Source: Nitrospirae bacterium GWC2_42_7 (GTDB lineage: Bacteria; Nitrospirota; Thermodesulfovibrionia; Thermodesulfovibrionales; UBA6898). From it: a stretch of DNA of 7,153 nt. Positions 1 through 6,662 of the stretch are shown piece by piece. The stretch spans positions 12,802 to 19,954 of the forward strand of contig MHDW01000035.1 in NCBI GenBank assembly GCA_001803645.1, read 5' to 3'. Both the position numbers and the translations under genes were made by a program. Positions within the stretch are counted from its first letter, which is position 1. Each line of letters begins with the position of its first letter. The notes below the pieces were generated by a model. The model was not told the origin of the DNA. It was given only the letters and a program-made list of their open reading frames with translations, and ran no database searches.

Positions 1-2576
1 TTTTCATTTATAATCTGACAGCTGTTCTTCCTGCCGGCTTCGAAGGTATTTCAGAGGCTGAGGAAATAACAGTAAAAGAAGCAGCAGACGGCAATCAAGA
101 ATTTTCGTTTTTGTTCAAGCATCCTGTCAGGGATATCAATCTCGTGGCAGGCCGGTACATTGTCGAAAAAGACGCATACAATGAGACAGAATTATACGCA
201 TATTTTTTTATGGAGGACAAAGAGCTTTCTAAGACTTATATAGAATATTCAAAGAAGTATCTGGAGATGTATGAGAAACTGCTCGGGAAATACCCCTTCA
301 GGAGATTCTCGATCGTTGAGAATATCCTGCCTACAGGTTATTCAATGCCCACATTCACTTTGCTTGGACAGGATGTTGTCAGGCTGCCTTTTATAGTCGA
401 GACCTCTTTAGGGCATGAGATACTGCATCAGTGGTTCGGCAATCTTGTTTACACTGATTATAAGAACGGCAACTGGTCAGAAGGGCTCACAACCTATCTT
501 GCAGACCATAGATATGAAGAGATAAAAGGAGCAGGAAGGGATTACAGAAAACAGGCATTAATATCATTTCAGAATTATGTGAATGCTGAAAATGATCTTC
601 CGCTGAAGTCCTTTTCTGCCAGGACTGACAGGGCCTCAGGCGCAATAGGCTATGGAAAATCTGCGATGGTATTTCATATGCTGAAGAATATTACAGGAGA
701 AGATGTTTTTTATAATTCGCTTAAGACTTTTATTGACCGGAATAAATTTAAGGTCGCAGCATGGGATAACATAAAGGATTCTTTTGAATCCGCCTCAGGC
801 AAAACTCTGGACTGGTTCTTCAGACAGTGGACCGATGAAAAGGGAATCCCTGAGATAGAACTCAGGGATGTTAACCTGAAATACATTGGATCAAAGGCTG
901 TTGTTTCATTCGAAATATTTCAGAGAGGCGTAGAATACAAGGTCACAGCTCCAATAACATTGAAATTAAAAGAAGGAGAGATAACGAGGGTCTTTGAGAT
1001 CGACAAAGGATCAGCATCCTTTGAGATAGAAACAGAGGGTGCGCCGGTGGAACTGCTTGTAGACGCGAATTATGATCTATTCAGGAAATTATCAGATAAG
1101 GAAACACCGTCTGTAATATCAGGGCTTCTTGGTGCAAAGAAGAAGATATTTGTCATTCCTTCAGGAAAGGGCGAAGAGTATTCTGAGTTGTCAGGTTTCC
1201 TGAAAAATGAAGGTTTAGCAGAAAAAAAGGAAGAAGATCTGAAACATGAAGACCTTAAAGCATCTTCGTTGATGATCCCGGGCGCAGATACAGACATCGC
1301 AAGGAAGCTGTTCGGAACTCCTGAAAAACAACCTGCTGATTTTAGTCTTATTGTGAGGAAAAATCCATTTAGTCCTGAAGGCGTAATAGTCCTGATCTAT
1401 GCTGCATCAGCTTCAGATATGCGCAAGCATATGGAAAGGATGACCCACTACGGCAAATACAGCCGCATCTCTTTTAAGGATGGCAGGAATGTTTTAAAAG
1501 AGATCGACAGCAGTGATAACGGTTTAAGGGAAAAGATAGTTGAAGACATCGTTGGAGTTGAACTGCCGCGTGTTGTCAGCATTTCGGATGTTATTGAAAA
1601 GGTGAAAGACAAGAAGATAGTTTATGTTGGCGAGGGGCATGACAGGTTTGAACATCATCGCGTGCAGTTAGAGGTGATAAGGGAGCTTCACAGAAAAAAC
1701 AATAAGATAGCCATAGGCATGGAGATGTTCCAGAAACCGTTCCAGAAGGTTCTTGGCGATTACATTTCAGGTGTGATCGATGAAAAAGAGTTTTTAAAGA
1801 AATCAGAATATTTCAAGCGCTGGGGGTTTGACTATAATCTTTATAGAGAGATCCTTCTGTACGCAAGAGAGAACAAAATCCCTGTTCTTGCTATTAATAT
1901 CCGCAAGGAGATCGTCTCAAAAGTCGCAAAAGAGGGATTGTTTGCACTTTCTCCTGAAGAACGCAGAGAAGTTCCTGCAGATATGGATCTTTCTGATATG
2001 CAATACAGGAACAGGCTGAAGGAGATCTTTGAAAAACACAGAAGTCCTGAAGACAGGAACTTCGACTTTTTTTATGAGGCGCAGGTTTTGTGGGATGAAT
2101 CAATGGCTCACAATCTTGATGAATTCATTCAGAAGAATCCCGAATATCAGCTTATAGTAATCGCAGGGATCGGGCATATGGCATTTGGCTCAGGAATTCC
2201 GAAGCGCGCATTCAGGCTCAACAACAGGGAATATTCTGTTATCCTGAATGATAATGAGATAGAAACAAACATTGCTGACTTTGTGCTTTTGCCGCCATTT
2301 ATCAAACCACCAGAGTCGCCGAAACTGATGGTCATGCTTAAGGAAGAAGAAGGAAGGGTGAAGATAGAGGATTTTGGCCCTGGCAGTATATCGAGAAAGG
2401 CCGGGATTAAGAAGGATGATATTATCCTGTCTGTTGATGATACAAAAGTAGAAGGTATAGACGATCTGAAGATATTCCTTCTTTACAAAAAAAGAGGCGA
2501 CGAAATTACGGTCAGGGTCTTAAGAAAGAGGTTCCTGTTCGGGACCGCTGAACTGGAATTTAAAATTAAGCTTTAG
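1..2576 (+). CDS. M1-family metallopeptidase / ChaN-like haem-binding / PDZ fusion protein (5' end outside window)
   Basis: The frame is open from the left edge, so the gene starts upstream; the TTG at 111 is not a credible start because M1-type beta-strand sequence precedes it. Residue numbers here count from codon 111. The M1 peptidase part (to about 330) has zinc motif HEILH (102-106, bases 414-428), a third ligand candidate E124 in NWSEGLTTY, and the likely catalytic tyrosine Y181 in GYGKSAMVFHML. Residues 340-480 are unassigned. Residues about 490-730 match the ChaN/DUF399 haem-binding (Tiki-like) fold: VGEGHD (506-511), HHRVQ, GMEMF, QVLWDESMAHN (658-668) and AGIGHM (685-690). Residues about 735-815 look like a PDZ domain (GPGSISRKAGIKKDDIILSVD). 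The family and fold imply an exported or surface protein, but the signal peptide would lie outside the window. It ends at TAG 2574-2576, convergent with the sensor kinase. The domain calls are strong; the substrate and haem binding are inferred. Confidence 0.88.
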   Translation, partial: FIYNLTAVLPAGFEGISEAEEITVKEAADGNQEFSFLFKHPVRDINLVAGRYIVEKDAYNETELYAYFFMEDKELSKTYIEYSKKYLEMYEKLLGKYPFRRFSIVENILPTGYSMPTFTLLGQDVVRLPFIVETSLGHEILHQWFGNLVYTDYKNGNWSEGLTTYLADHRYEEIKGAGRDYRKQALISFQNYVNAENDLPLKSFSARTDRASGAIGYGKSAMVFHMLKNITGEDVFYNSLKTFIDRNKFKVAAWDNIKDSFESASGKTLDWFFRQWTDEKGIPEIELRDVNLKYIGSKAVVSFEIFQRGVEYKVTAPITLKLKEGEITRVFEIDKGSASFEIETEGAPVELLVDANYDLFRKLSDKETPSVISGLLGAKKKIFVIPSGKGEEYSELSGFLKNEGLAEKKEEDLKHEDLKASSLMIPGADTDIARKLFGTPEKQPADFSLIVRKNPFSPEGVIVLIYAASASDMRKHMERMTHYGKYSRISFKDGRNVLKEIDSSDNGLREKIVEDIVGVELPRVVSISDVIEKVKDKKIVYVGEGHDRFEHHRVQLEVIRELHRKNNKIAIGMEMFQKPFQKVLGDYISGVIDEKEFLKKSEYFKRWGFDYNLYREILLYARENKIPVLAINIRKEIVSKVAKEGLFALSPEERREVPADMDLSDMQYRNRLKEIFEKHRSPEDRNFDFFYEAQVLWDESMAHNLDEFIQKNPEYQLIVIAGIGHMAFGSGIPKRAFRLNNREYSVILNDNEIETNIADFVLLPPFIKPPESPKLMVMLKEEEGRVKIEDFGPGSISRKAGIKKDDIILSVDDTKVEGIDDLKIFLLYKKRGDEITVRVLRKRFLFGTAELEFKIKL

Positions 2577-2665
2577 AATAAACAAACAGGCATTTCTCAG
2601 CACGGATAAAAAACCACTTGAAATCCATAGTCTGTTGAGATCTTATAATCTTCGGAATGAGAATA
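2577..2665. other. Convergent intergenic gap
   Basis: These 89 bases separate the stop codon of the peptidase fusion gene from the stop codon of the convergent kinase gene. I see no GC-rich hairpin followed by a T-run on either strand. There is only a weak, AT-rich, imperfect stem just after the kinase stop. Termination of both genes is therefore unexplained by sequence and may be Rho-dependent or may read through. Confidence 0.5.
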
Positions 2666-4519
2666 TTATGTCTTTGGAGGGTTTGAAACCGGGATGTAAA
2701 TCTTGAAAGTTGTGCCGGTCCCTTTTTCGCTGTAGATATCTATAAAGCCTTTATGTTGTTTTATTATGCCATAGACTATTGACAGGCCGAGTCCTGTCCC
2801 GTGTCCTGCTGACTTGGTTGTAAAGAATGGCTCGAAGATATTCGGCAGATGTTCTTTGTCAATGCCTGCACCGGTGTCGCTCACTGAAAGGACCATATAT
2901 TCCCCGGGTTTTGAGTTGAATATGAAGGCAGCCGCATTATCGAGCTGCGCAGAGAAAGTTTCGATTGATAAAACCCCTTTATTGGACATGGCATCCCTTG
3001 CATTTGTGGCCAGATTCATTATGACCTGTTCCATCTTGTTAGAATCTATGAATACAGGCAGATCTTTTTCTGAATATTTGATCCTTAACTCTATATCTTC
3101 GCCAATAAGATGCTTTAAAAGTCCGGAGATATTCTTTATTGCAGAACTCAAGGTCGTTGTTTTTTGCTTCAGGCTCTGTTTGCGGCTGAAAGTCAGAAGA
3201 TTTGATGTGAGGGTTTGTGCTTTTTCGGATGCACCCTGAATGATCTGAATATCTTTTATCACCTTTTCATCTGTTGTGTTCAGGTCTTCCAGAAGGATAG
3301 AGGCATAACCCGAGATAACGGTCAGAAGATTGTTGAAATCATGTGCAACACTGCTTGCCAGAAGCCCGAGAGACTCCATCTTCTGAGACTGAAGAAGCTG
3401 TTCCTCAAGTTTCTTCCTGTCTGTAATGTCCCTGTCACTGACGCGCCTTCCCAAGAATTTGTCTCCTGTATATATAGGCCCGCATACATGTGAAAGCCAT
3501 TTTTTCTGGCCGTTTTTTGTTACGATACGGAACTCCATTTCATCGTGATAGGCAGATTTAAAATCATTCAGATGCTCCCTGAATTTATCCGAGTCTTCAG
3601 GATGAAGTATATCAATGAGCAGGTACGGGTTGTTCATGAAATCTTCCGGTTTATAACCTGTTATTGTTTCGCAGGATGGAGACATGAAGGCTATTTCCTT
3701 ATCATCTGTGATCCAGTATTCCCAGTCTTGTGCGAATTCAGAAAGGGTTCGGAACTTCCATTCGCTTTCACTGATCTTATCCTGCTGCCTCTGGATATTT
3801 TTTGAGAACATCATTATGCCGGCTATGCCTGCAAACCATAGCAGCAGATGAGTGATTATCATAATGTTGCGTGTTTTCAGTTCCCCAGTATAGTATGGCT
3901 TCATCGGGACTGCTATGCTCATCCCTCCCCTGATGTCTCCTACCTTATATCCCTGAAATCCGTGGCATTTCAGACAGCCCTCAGATGCAATATATGGTTT
4001 TATGACCCTCATGTAAGGCTGGTCATTAATGTTTGTCACCTCACTTATTTCTTTAGAACCTTTTTCAAAACTCCTCAACGCCTTTTCTTCCCATTCGTCT
4101 GCTGAATCGTCAGGATTAAGCGGATTGAGGCTTACTGTCCTGTTTATGGTTGGGAGAGGTGACTGTTCCTTCAGAAGGTCATAGGCCTGCTTTGTCATTC
4201 TAAAGGGATTGATCAGGGTAAGCTGCTGTCTGTCTGTTGTCATTACGTCCCTGTTAGGAACAACAAGATAAGGGTTGGGCTGGTTCTTTTCTGTAACAGG
4301 TGCATAGAGCCCGCCATGCATGGTGTTCCATCTTCTGTAGGCAAGATTATGTTCAAAGATCGTACGGGCCTCAATGCGCGCCTTTTCGATTGTCTCCTTA
4401 TGGGTCTGATAGATATTCCATATAGCAAATGAGACAATGAGGATCGTCCATATCACATAAAGAAATAAAGAATATTTTTTTGTAAAACCTGATGCTTTAT
4501 ATACGTCTTTGAGAGGCAT
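2666..4519 (-). CDS. Membrane sensor histidine kinase with periplasmic haem-c (Tll0287-like) sensor and PAS domain
   Basis: 617 residues. Membrane segments at about 17-37 and 219-239 flank an extracytoplasmic domain (about 40-215) resembling the Tll0287-like/DUF3365 sensor family. It contains one covalent haem motif, CLKCH (C182, C185, H186; bases 3962-3976). A PAS domain follows (about 252-370, ending in [14 protein letters not shown]). The HisKA dimerisation helix has the phospho-acceptor H393 in VAHDFNNLL. The ATPase domain has the N-box ([11 protein letters not shown]502/N506), G1 (DTGAGI, D548), F-box (FEPFFTTK) and G2 (GHGTGLGLS). The expected role is sensing redox state or a small ligand such as a gas through haem c and phosphorylating a response regulator; the signal is inferred. 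There is no receiver domain and no regulator gene in the window. The ATG at 4519 has no Shine-Dalgarno, and an in-frame stop lies just upstream (4529-4531), so the start is well bounded. It lies 29 bp after the phosphoesterase gene. Confidence 0.93.
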   Translation of the reverse strand: MPLKDVYKASGFTKKYSLFLYVIWTILIVSFAIWNIYQTHKETIEKARIEARTIFEHNLAYRRWNTMHGGLYAPVTEKNQPNPYLVVPNRDVMTTDRQQLTLINPFRMTKQAYDLLKEQSPLPTINRTVSLNPLNPDDSADEWEEKALRSFEKGSKEISEVTNINDQPYMRVIKPYIASEGCLKCHGFQGYKVGDIRGGMSIAVPMKPYYTGELKTRNIMIITHLLLWFAGIAGIMMFSKNIQRQQDKISESEWKFRTLSEFAQDWEYWITDDKEIAFMSPSCETITGYKPEDFMNNPYLLIDILHPEDSDKFREHLNDFKSAYHDEMEFRIVTKNGQKKWLSHVCGPIYTGDKFLGRRVSDRDITDRKKLEEQLLQSQKMESLGLLASSVAHDFNNLLTVISGYASILLEDLNTTDEKVIKDIQIIQGASEKAQTLTSNLLTFSRKQSLKQKTTTLSSAIKNISGLLKHLIGEDIELRIKYSEKDLPVFIDSNKMEQVIMNLATNARDAMSNKGVLSIETFSAQLDNAAAFIFNSKPGEYMVLSVSDTGAGIDKEHLPNIFEPFFTTKSAGHGTGLGLSIVYGIIKQHKGFIDIYSEKGTGTTFKIYIPVSNPPKT

Positions 4520-4522
4520 GAT

Positions 4523-4553
4523 TAAATTTTACAGTTCAATTTTAAATTTTACA
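4523..4553. repeat. 11-bp tandem direct repeat with 20-bp period before the kinase gene
   Basis: TAAATTTTACA occurs exactly at 4523-4533 and again at 4543-4553, with a 20-bp period (about two helical turns). It fills the short gap between the phosphoesterase stop and the kinase start and overlaps the candidate kinase promoter. A related 11-mer, TAAATTTTAAA, lies before ccsA at 6450-6460. It could be a regulator-binding pair or simply AT-rich promoter sequence. Confidence 0.55.
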
Positions 4554-4554
4554 A
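4526..4554 (-). promoter_or_regulatory. Candidate sigma70-type promoter for the kinase gene, predicting a leaderless mRNA
   Basis: Reading the minus strand, TTGTAA (4554-4549; four of six matches to TTGACA) is followed after 17 bp by TAAAAT (4531-4526; five of six matches to TATAAT). The -10 box ends only 6 nt before the ATG at 4519. Transcription would therefore begin at or next to the start codon, which fits the missing Shine-Dalgarno. The region is AT-rich, so a chance match is possible. Confidence 0.4.
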
Positions 4555-4950
4555 GGAAGAAGTATTTTCAGTAAGGCCGGGTTTTTTCTTTATCAGGAGC
4601 CAGTCCTTGTCTTTGCCTGAGATCTTAAAGAGGGCAAAGATGCCCTTGAGTTTTTCTCCTTTGAAATGAATCACAAACTTTCCTGTATTTATACTGCCGG
4701 ACTTTAATTCATAGGTTCCTTTATCCCAGATGATCACTTTACCGGCGCCGTACATGCCTTCAGGGATCGTGCCTTCAAAATCAGCATAGCCAAGGTCGTG
4801 ATCATCAACCATGATAGCGAGCCTTTTATCAGCAGGGTCCATTGAAGGCCCTTTTGGAACAGCCCATGATTTTAGAACGCCTTCCATCTCGATCCTCAGG
4901 TCAAAATGAAGCCTTCTTGCATGGTGCTCATGGACTACAAATACCGGCAT
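4549..4950 (-). CDS. Stand-alone DNA ligase D-type 3'-phosphoesterase domain protein
   Basis: 133 residues matching the 3'-phosphoesterase (PE) domain normally found in the multidomain NHEJ protein LigD. PE enzymes are metal-dependent and remove 3'-phosphates or 3'-terminal ribonucleotides from DNA ends before repair. By alignment from memory to the Pseudomonas LigD PE domain, the visible active-site residues are H9, H15, D17 and R19 in EHHARRLHFDLRIE, and H51 and Y55 in VDDHDLGYADFEG. The downstream signature IPEGMYGAG is also present. No ligase or polymerase domain and no Ku gene is adjacent. The ATG directly follows the resB TAA with no gap and has a strong Shine-Dalgarno inside the resB end, so it is probably translationally coupled to resB. 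The protein lacks the N-terminal extension of LigD PE domains, as do other short stand-alone forms. The cellular role in this locus is unknown. Confidence 0.9.
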   Translation of the reverse strand: MPVFVVHEHHARRLHFDLRIEMEGVLKSWAVPKGPSMDPADKRLAIMVDDHDLGYADFEGTIPEGMYGAGKVIIWDKGTYELKSGSINTGKFVIHFKGEKLKGIFALFKISGKDKDWLLIKKKPGLTENTSSL

Positions 4951-5694
4951 TTATCTCTCCCCCGGAACATCTTCCCTTTTGATTTTCAGCACAAGAAGTG
5001 AGATCATCCCTGCGAGAAAAAGTATCCCTCCAACTAAGGCCCATAGAGCGCCCGGCTCCCTAGTAACTTCAACAAAAACAACAGGGAAAGGCCTCATTTG
5101 CACGGTCTTGATATAAACCCCGAGGCCATCCAGAAGTGAAGGGCTGTTGGGCTGTATCACATCATCTGCTATAAATATTCCGTCCCTGTAATATTTTATA
5201 TCTGCTGACCAGTTCCTGATATATCCTGAAGGATCGACCTCTGTTTTTATTTGGTTTAACATTAATTCATTTCCGTTTGGAAGAGTGATCGCAGATCCTT
5301 CGTTCATGTATGCGGTTCCCCTGAAACTGCCATAAGAACTCAGAAGATGTGCAAGCAGCATAAATAGAAATCCGATATGTATGACCTGAGGAGATATTAT
5401 CAGCAGCCATTGTCTTGCAGCCCTTTTTCTAATAACAGATTCAACACTGCATAAAAGCGTATTTGCAGTGAGTAACGAGAGAAACACGATCGCACCCCAT
5501 AGCCACCATGTTATATCAACAGGGCTCTCTATCAGCCAGTCAAAAAGCGGCTCTGTATGCAAGTTCTGAAATTCTTCCTTCATAGGCATGATGAATGTAC
5601 CGACCAAAAGCATGATGATCTGGGCAAGCAAAAGCCATATTGCTGTCCTTAACGACAGAAAAAAATTAAGAATATGTTTTAACAAAAAAGTCAT
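4951..5694 (-). CDS. resB: ResB-like cytochrome c biogenesis protein (short form)
   Basis: 247 residues. Membrane segments are visible at about 14-36, 62-84, 98-118 and 216-237, with an extracytoplasmic loop at about 120-215. This is the ResB/Ccs1 plan: three N-terminal helices, a periplasmic domain, then a final helix. The start (FLSLRTAIWLLL) is typical of the family, and H106 in the third helix is a candidate conserved haem-ligating histidine. ResB partners CcsA to move haem across the membrane and attach it to apocytochrome CxxCH motifs. It is much shorter than the common forms of about 400-600 residues because the periplasmic domain is only about 95 residues. The reading frame is intact, so this looks like a compact variant and not a broken gene. 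It lies 35 bp downstream of ccsA, as expected of the pair. Confidence 0.87.
   Translation of the reverse strand: MTFLLKHILNFFLSLRTAIWLLLAQIIMLLVGTFIMPMKEEFQNLHTEPLFDWLIESPVDITWWLWGAIVFLSLLTANTLLCSVESVIRKRAARQWLLIISPQVIHIGFLFMLLAHLLSSYGSFRGTAYMNEGSAITLPNGNELMLNQIKTEVDPSGYIRNWSADIKYYRDGIFIADDVIQPNSPSLLDGLGVYIKTVQMRPFPVVFVEVTREPGALWALVGGILFLAGMISLLVLKIKREDVPGER
4955..4963 (-). promoter_or_regulatory. Ribosome binding site for the phosphoesterase gene, inside resB
   Basis: On the minus strand GGGGGAGAG occupies 4963-4955, within the last codons of resB. Its GGAG core ends 6 nt before the ATG at 4950. Together with the zero-gap TAA-ATG junction this fixes the start and indicates coupled translation. 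Confidence 0.75.
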
Positions 5695-5703
5695 TCTCTT
5701 TAA

Positions 5704-5708
5704 CCTCT
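5704..5708 (-). promoter_or_regulatory. Ribosome binding site for resB
   Basis: On the minus strand AGAGG (5708-5704) lies 9 nt before the ATG at 5694, in the 35-bp ccsA-resB gap. It supports that start. Confidence 0.55.
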
Positions 5709-5729
5709 TTACACATTACCCATCACATT

Positions 5730-6443
5730 TTAAAATGTATGCGAGCTTTTCATTAATAGACTGACTCCAAGATAAGTGAACATAACAATTAAAAAACCAA
5801 TGATCCCTAAAACAACAGAAGGCTTCCCTGCCCACTGCTTCCTCAGCCTTGCATGGAGGTAAAGACTGTAAAAAAGCCACAATATCGTTGTCCATAATTC
5901 TTTTGGTGTCCAGAGCCAGTATGTTCCCCACGCAAGAAAAGCCCATATGCCACCGAAGATCATCGCAGCAGAAAAAAGACAATAACCTACGAGTATCGCC
6001 TTATATTGAAAAACCTCAAAGGCTTCTCCGTTCCTGAAAAAATATAATATACCGAGCACAGCAGCGATTCCGAACAAGGCGTACGAGAAAAAAGAAAAGG
6101 CCACATGCGTCTCGAACCAGAAGGTAGTAAGCACAGGCGGAAGCGGTTTATTGTGCGGTGTGTAGAGCATAGAGATCAGAACAAAAAAGATCACAAGTCC
6201 GAATATGGAGTTCATGAATCTCTGCTTGTCTTTCATCTGCCATGCCATAGGAATCGCAAAAAGCATAATTGATGCTGACATAAAGAACAGAGTATCATGA
6301 GGCCCGACAAGAGGAAGCCTGTCAAGCTGTAGGCCCCTTTGAGAAATATAAACTGCCTGAAGCAGAAAACCTGCATATGCAAAAGCATGTTTGTAGAAGC
6401 CGAGGACATAAAAAATGATCGAGAGAATCACAAGCATAAGCAT
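5730..6443 (-). CDS. ccsA: CcsA/CcmC-family cytochrome c biogenesis haem-handling protein
   Basis: 237 residues, almost entirely hydrophobic, with about seven or eight membrane segments. It carries the haem-binding WWD-type motif WGTYWLWTPKELW (172-184; motif core at bases 5898-5930) followed by YLHAR. Candidate haem-ligating histidines are H113 (ETHVAFSFFSY) and H197 (YLHAR). With ResB it forms the System II haem lyase in the cytoplasmic membrane. It is nearer CcmC in length than typical CcsA, but the WWD context (W...PKE.W....W) and the adjacent resB favour CcsA. The usual WD of the motif is WT here (T179, bases 5907-5909). The start is ATG 6443, or ATG 6437 two codons later; an in-frame stop at 6456-6458 blocks further extension. 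Neither start has a Shine-Dalgarno. It is first in the minus-strand block. Confidence 0.9.
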   Translation of the reverse strand: MLMLVILSIIFYVLGFYKHAFAYAGFLLQAVYISQRGLQLDRLPLVGPHDTLFFMSASIMLFAIPMAWQMKDKQRFMNSIFGLVIFFVLISMLYTPHNKPLPPVLTTFWFETHVAFSFFSYALFGIAAVLGILYFFRNGEAFEVFQYKAILVGYCLFSAAMIFGGIWAFLAWGTYWLWTPKELWTTILWLFYSLYLHARLRKQWAGKPSVVLGIIGFLIVMFTYLGVSLLMKSSHTF

Positions 6444-6452
6444 ATGTGTTAA

Positions 6453-6481
6453 ATTTTAAAGGATAAGGGGAGAATTTTGAA
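6453..6481 (-). promoter_or_regulatory. Candidate sigma70-type promoter for ccsA, predicting a nearly leaderless mRNA
   Basis: On the minus strand TTCAAA (6481-6476; four of six matches to TTGACA) is followed after 17 bp by TAAAAT (6458-6453; five of six matches to TATAAT), ending 9 nt before the ATG at 6443. The predicted leader is only about 2-3 nt, consistent with the absence of a Shine-Dalgarno. The -10 sequence context AAAATTTAA is shared with the kinase promoter. Confidence 0.4.
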
Positions 6482-6508
6482 AGCAATATCCATACAGTTA
6501 TAGAGGAA

Positions 6509-6610
6509 AACCCACCCCTACACCCCTCCCAAGAGGGGAATTTTAAAGGCAGCGCAGAGAGGGGAATTATAAGAAAAAGTCCTCTCCTTGGAGGGGTGTA
6601 GGGGTGGGTT
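6509..6610. repeat. 102-bp palindromic repeat element with 30-bp inverted arms
   Basis: The outer 21 bases of the left arm (6509-6529) are exactly the reverse complement of 6590-6610; the arms continue imperfectly to about 6538 and 6581. Each arm is itself a small palindrome. On the left, CCCCTC-CCAA-GAGGGG at 6523-6538 is a perfect 6-bp stem; on the right, 6581-6596 folds around TT with one wobble pair. The interior repeats AGAGGGGAATT at 6532-6542 and 6558-6568. There is no transposase or ORF. It resembles a small non-autonomous palindromic (REP/MITE-like) repeat, but copy number cannot be judged from one window. It lies between the two divergent promoters. Confidence 0.85.
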
Positions 6611-6662
6611 GTTTTTAATTGCTAATGATTTACCCATAACAGAATTAAACAATATTTTGTTC

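Noticed and set aside
2640..2680. AT-rich imperfect stem just after the kinase stop as a terminator
   Set aside because: The stem has a mismatch, is almost all A-T, and is not followed by a T-run on the transcribed strand.
2814..3239. 141-codon open frame on the plus strand inside the kinase gene
   Set aside because: It is antisense to the conserved ATPase domain, has no recognisable motifs, and is best explained as a shadow of the kinase frame.
5716..5982. 88-codon minus-strand frame overlapping the ccsA 3' end
   Set aside because: It overlaps the conserved WWD region in another frame and its translation matches no family I recognise.
6566..6571. Perfect TATAAT on the minus strand inside the palindromic element
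   Set aside because: The sequence 16-18 bp upstream (CCCTCC/CCTCCA/CTCCAA) bears no resemblance to a -35 box, and there is no extended -10 TG.
6509..6610. CRISPR or tRNA-like structure in the palindromic region
   Set aside because: There are only two inverted arms and one short duplicated segment, with no regular spacer-repeat array and no tRNA arms or anticodon loop.
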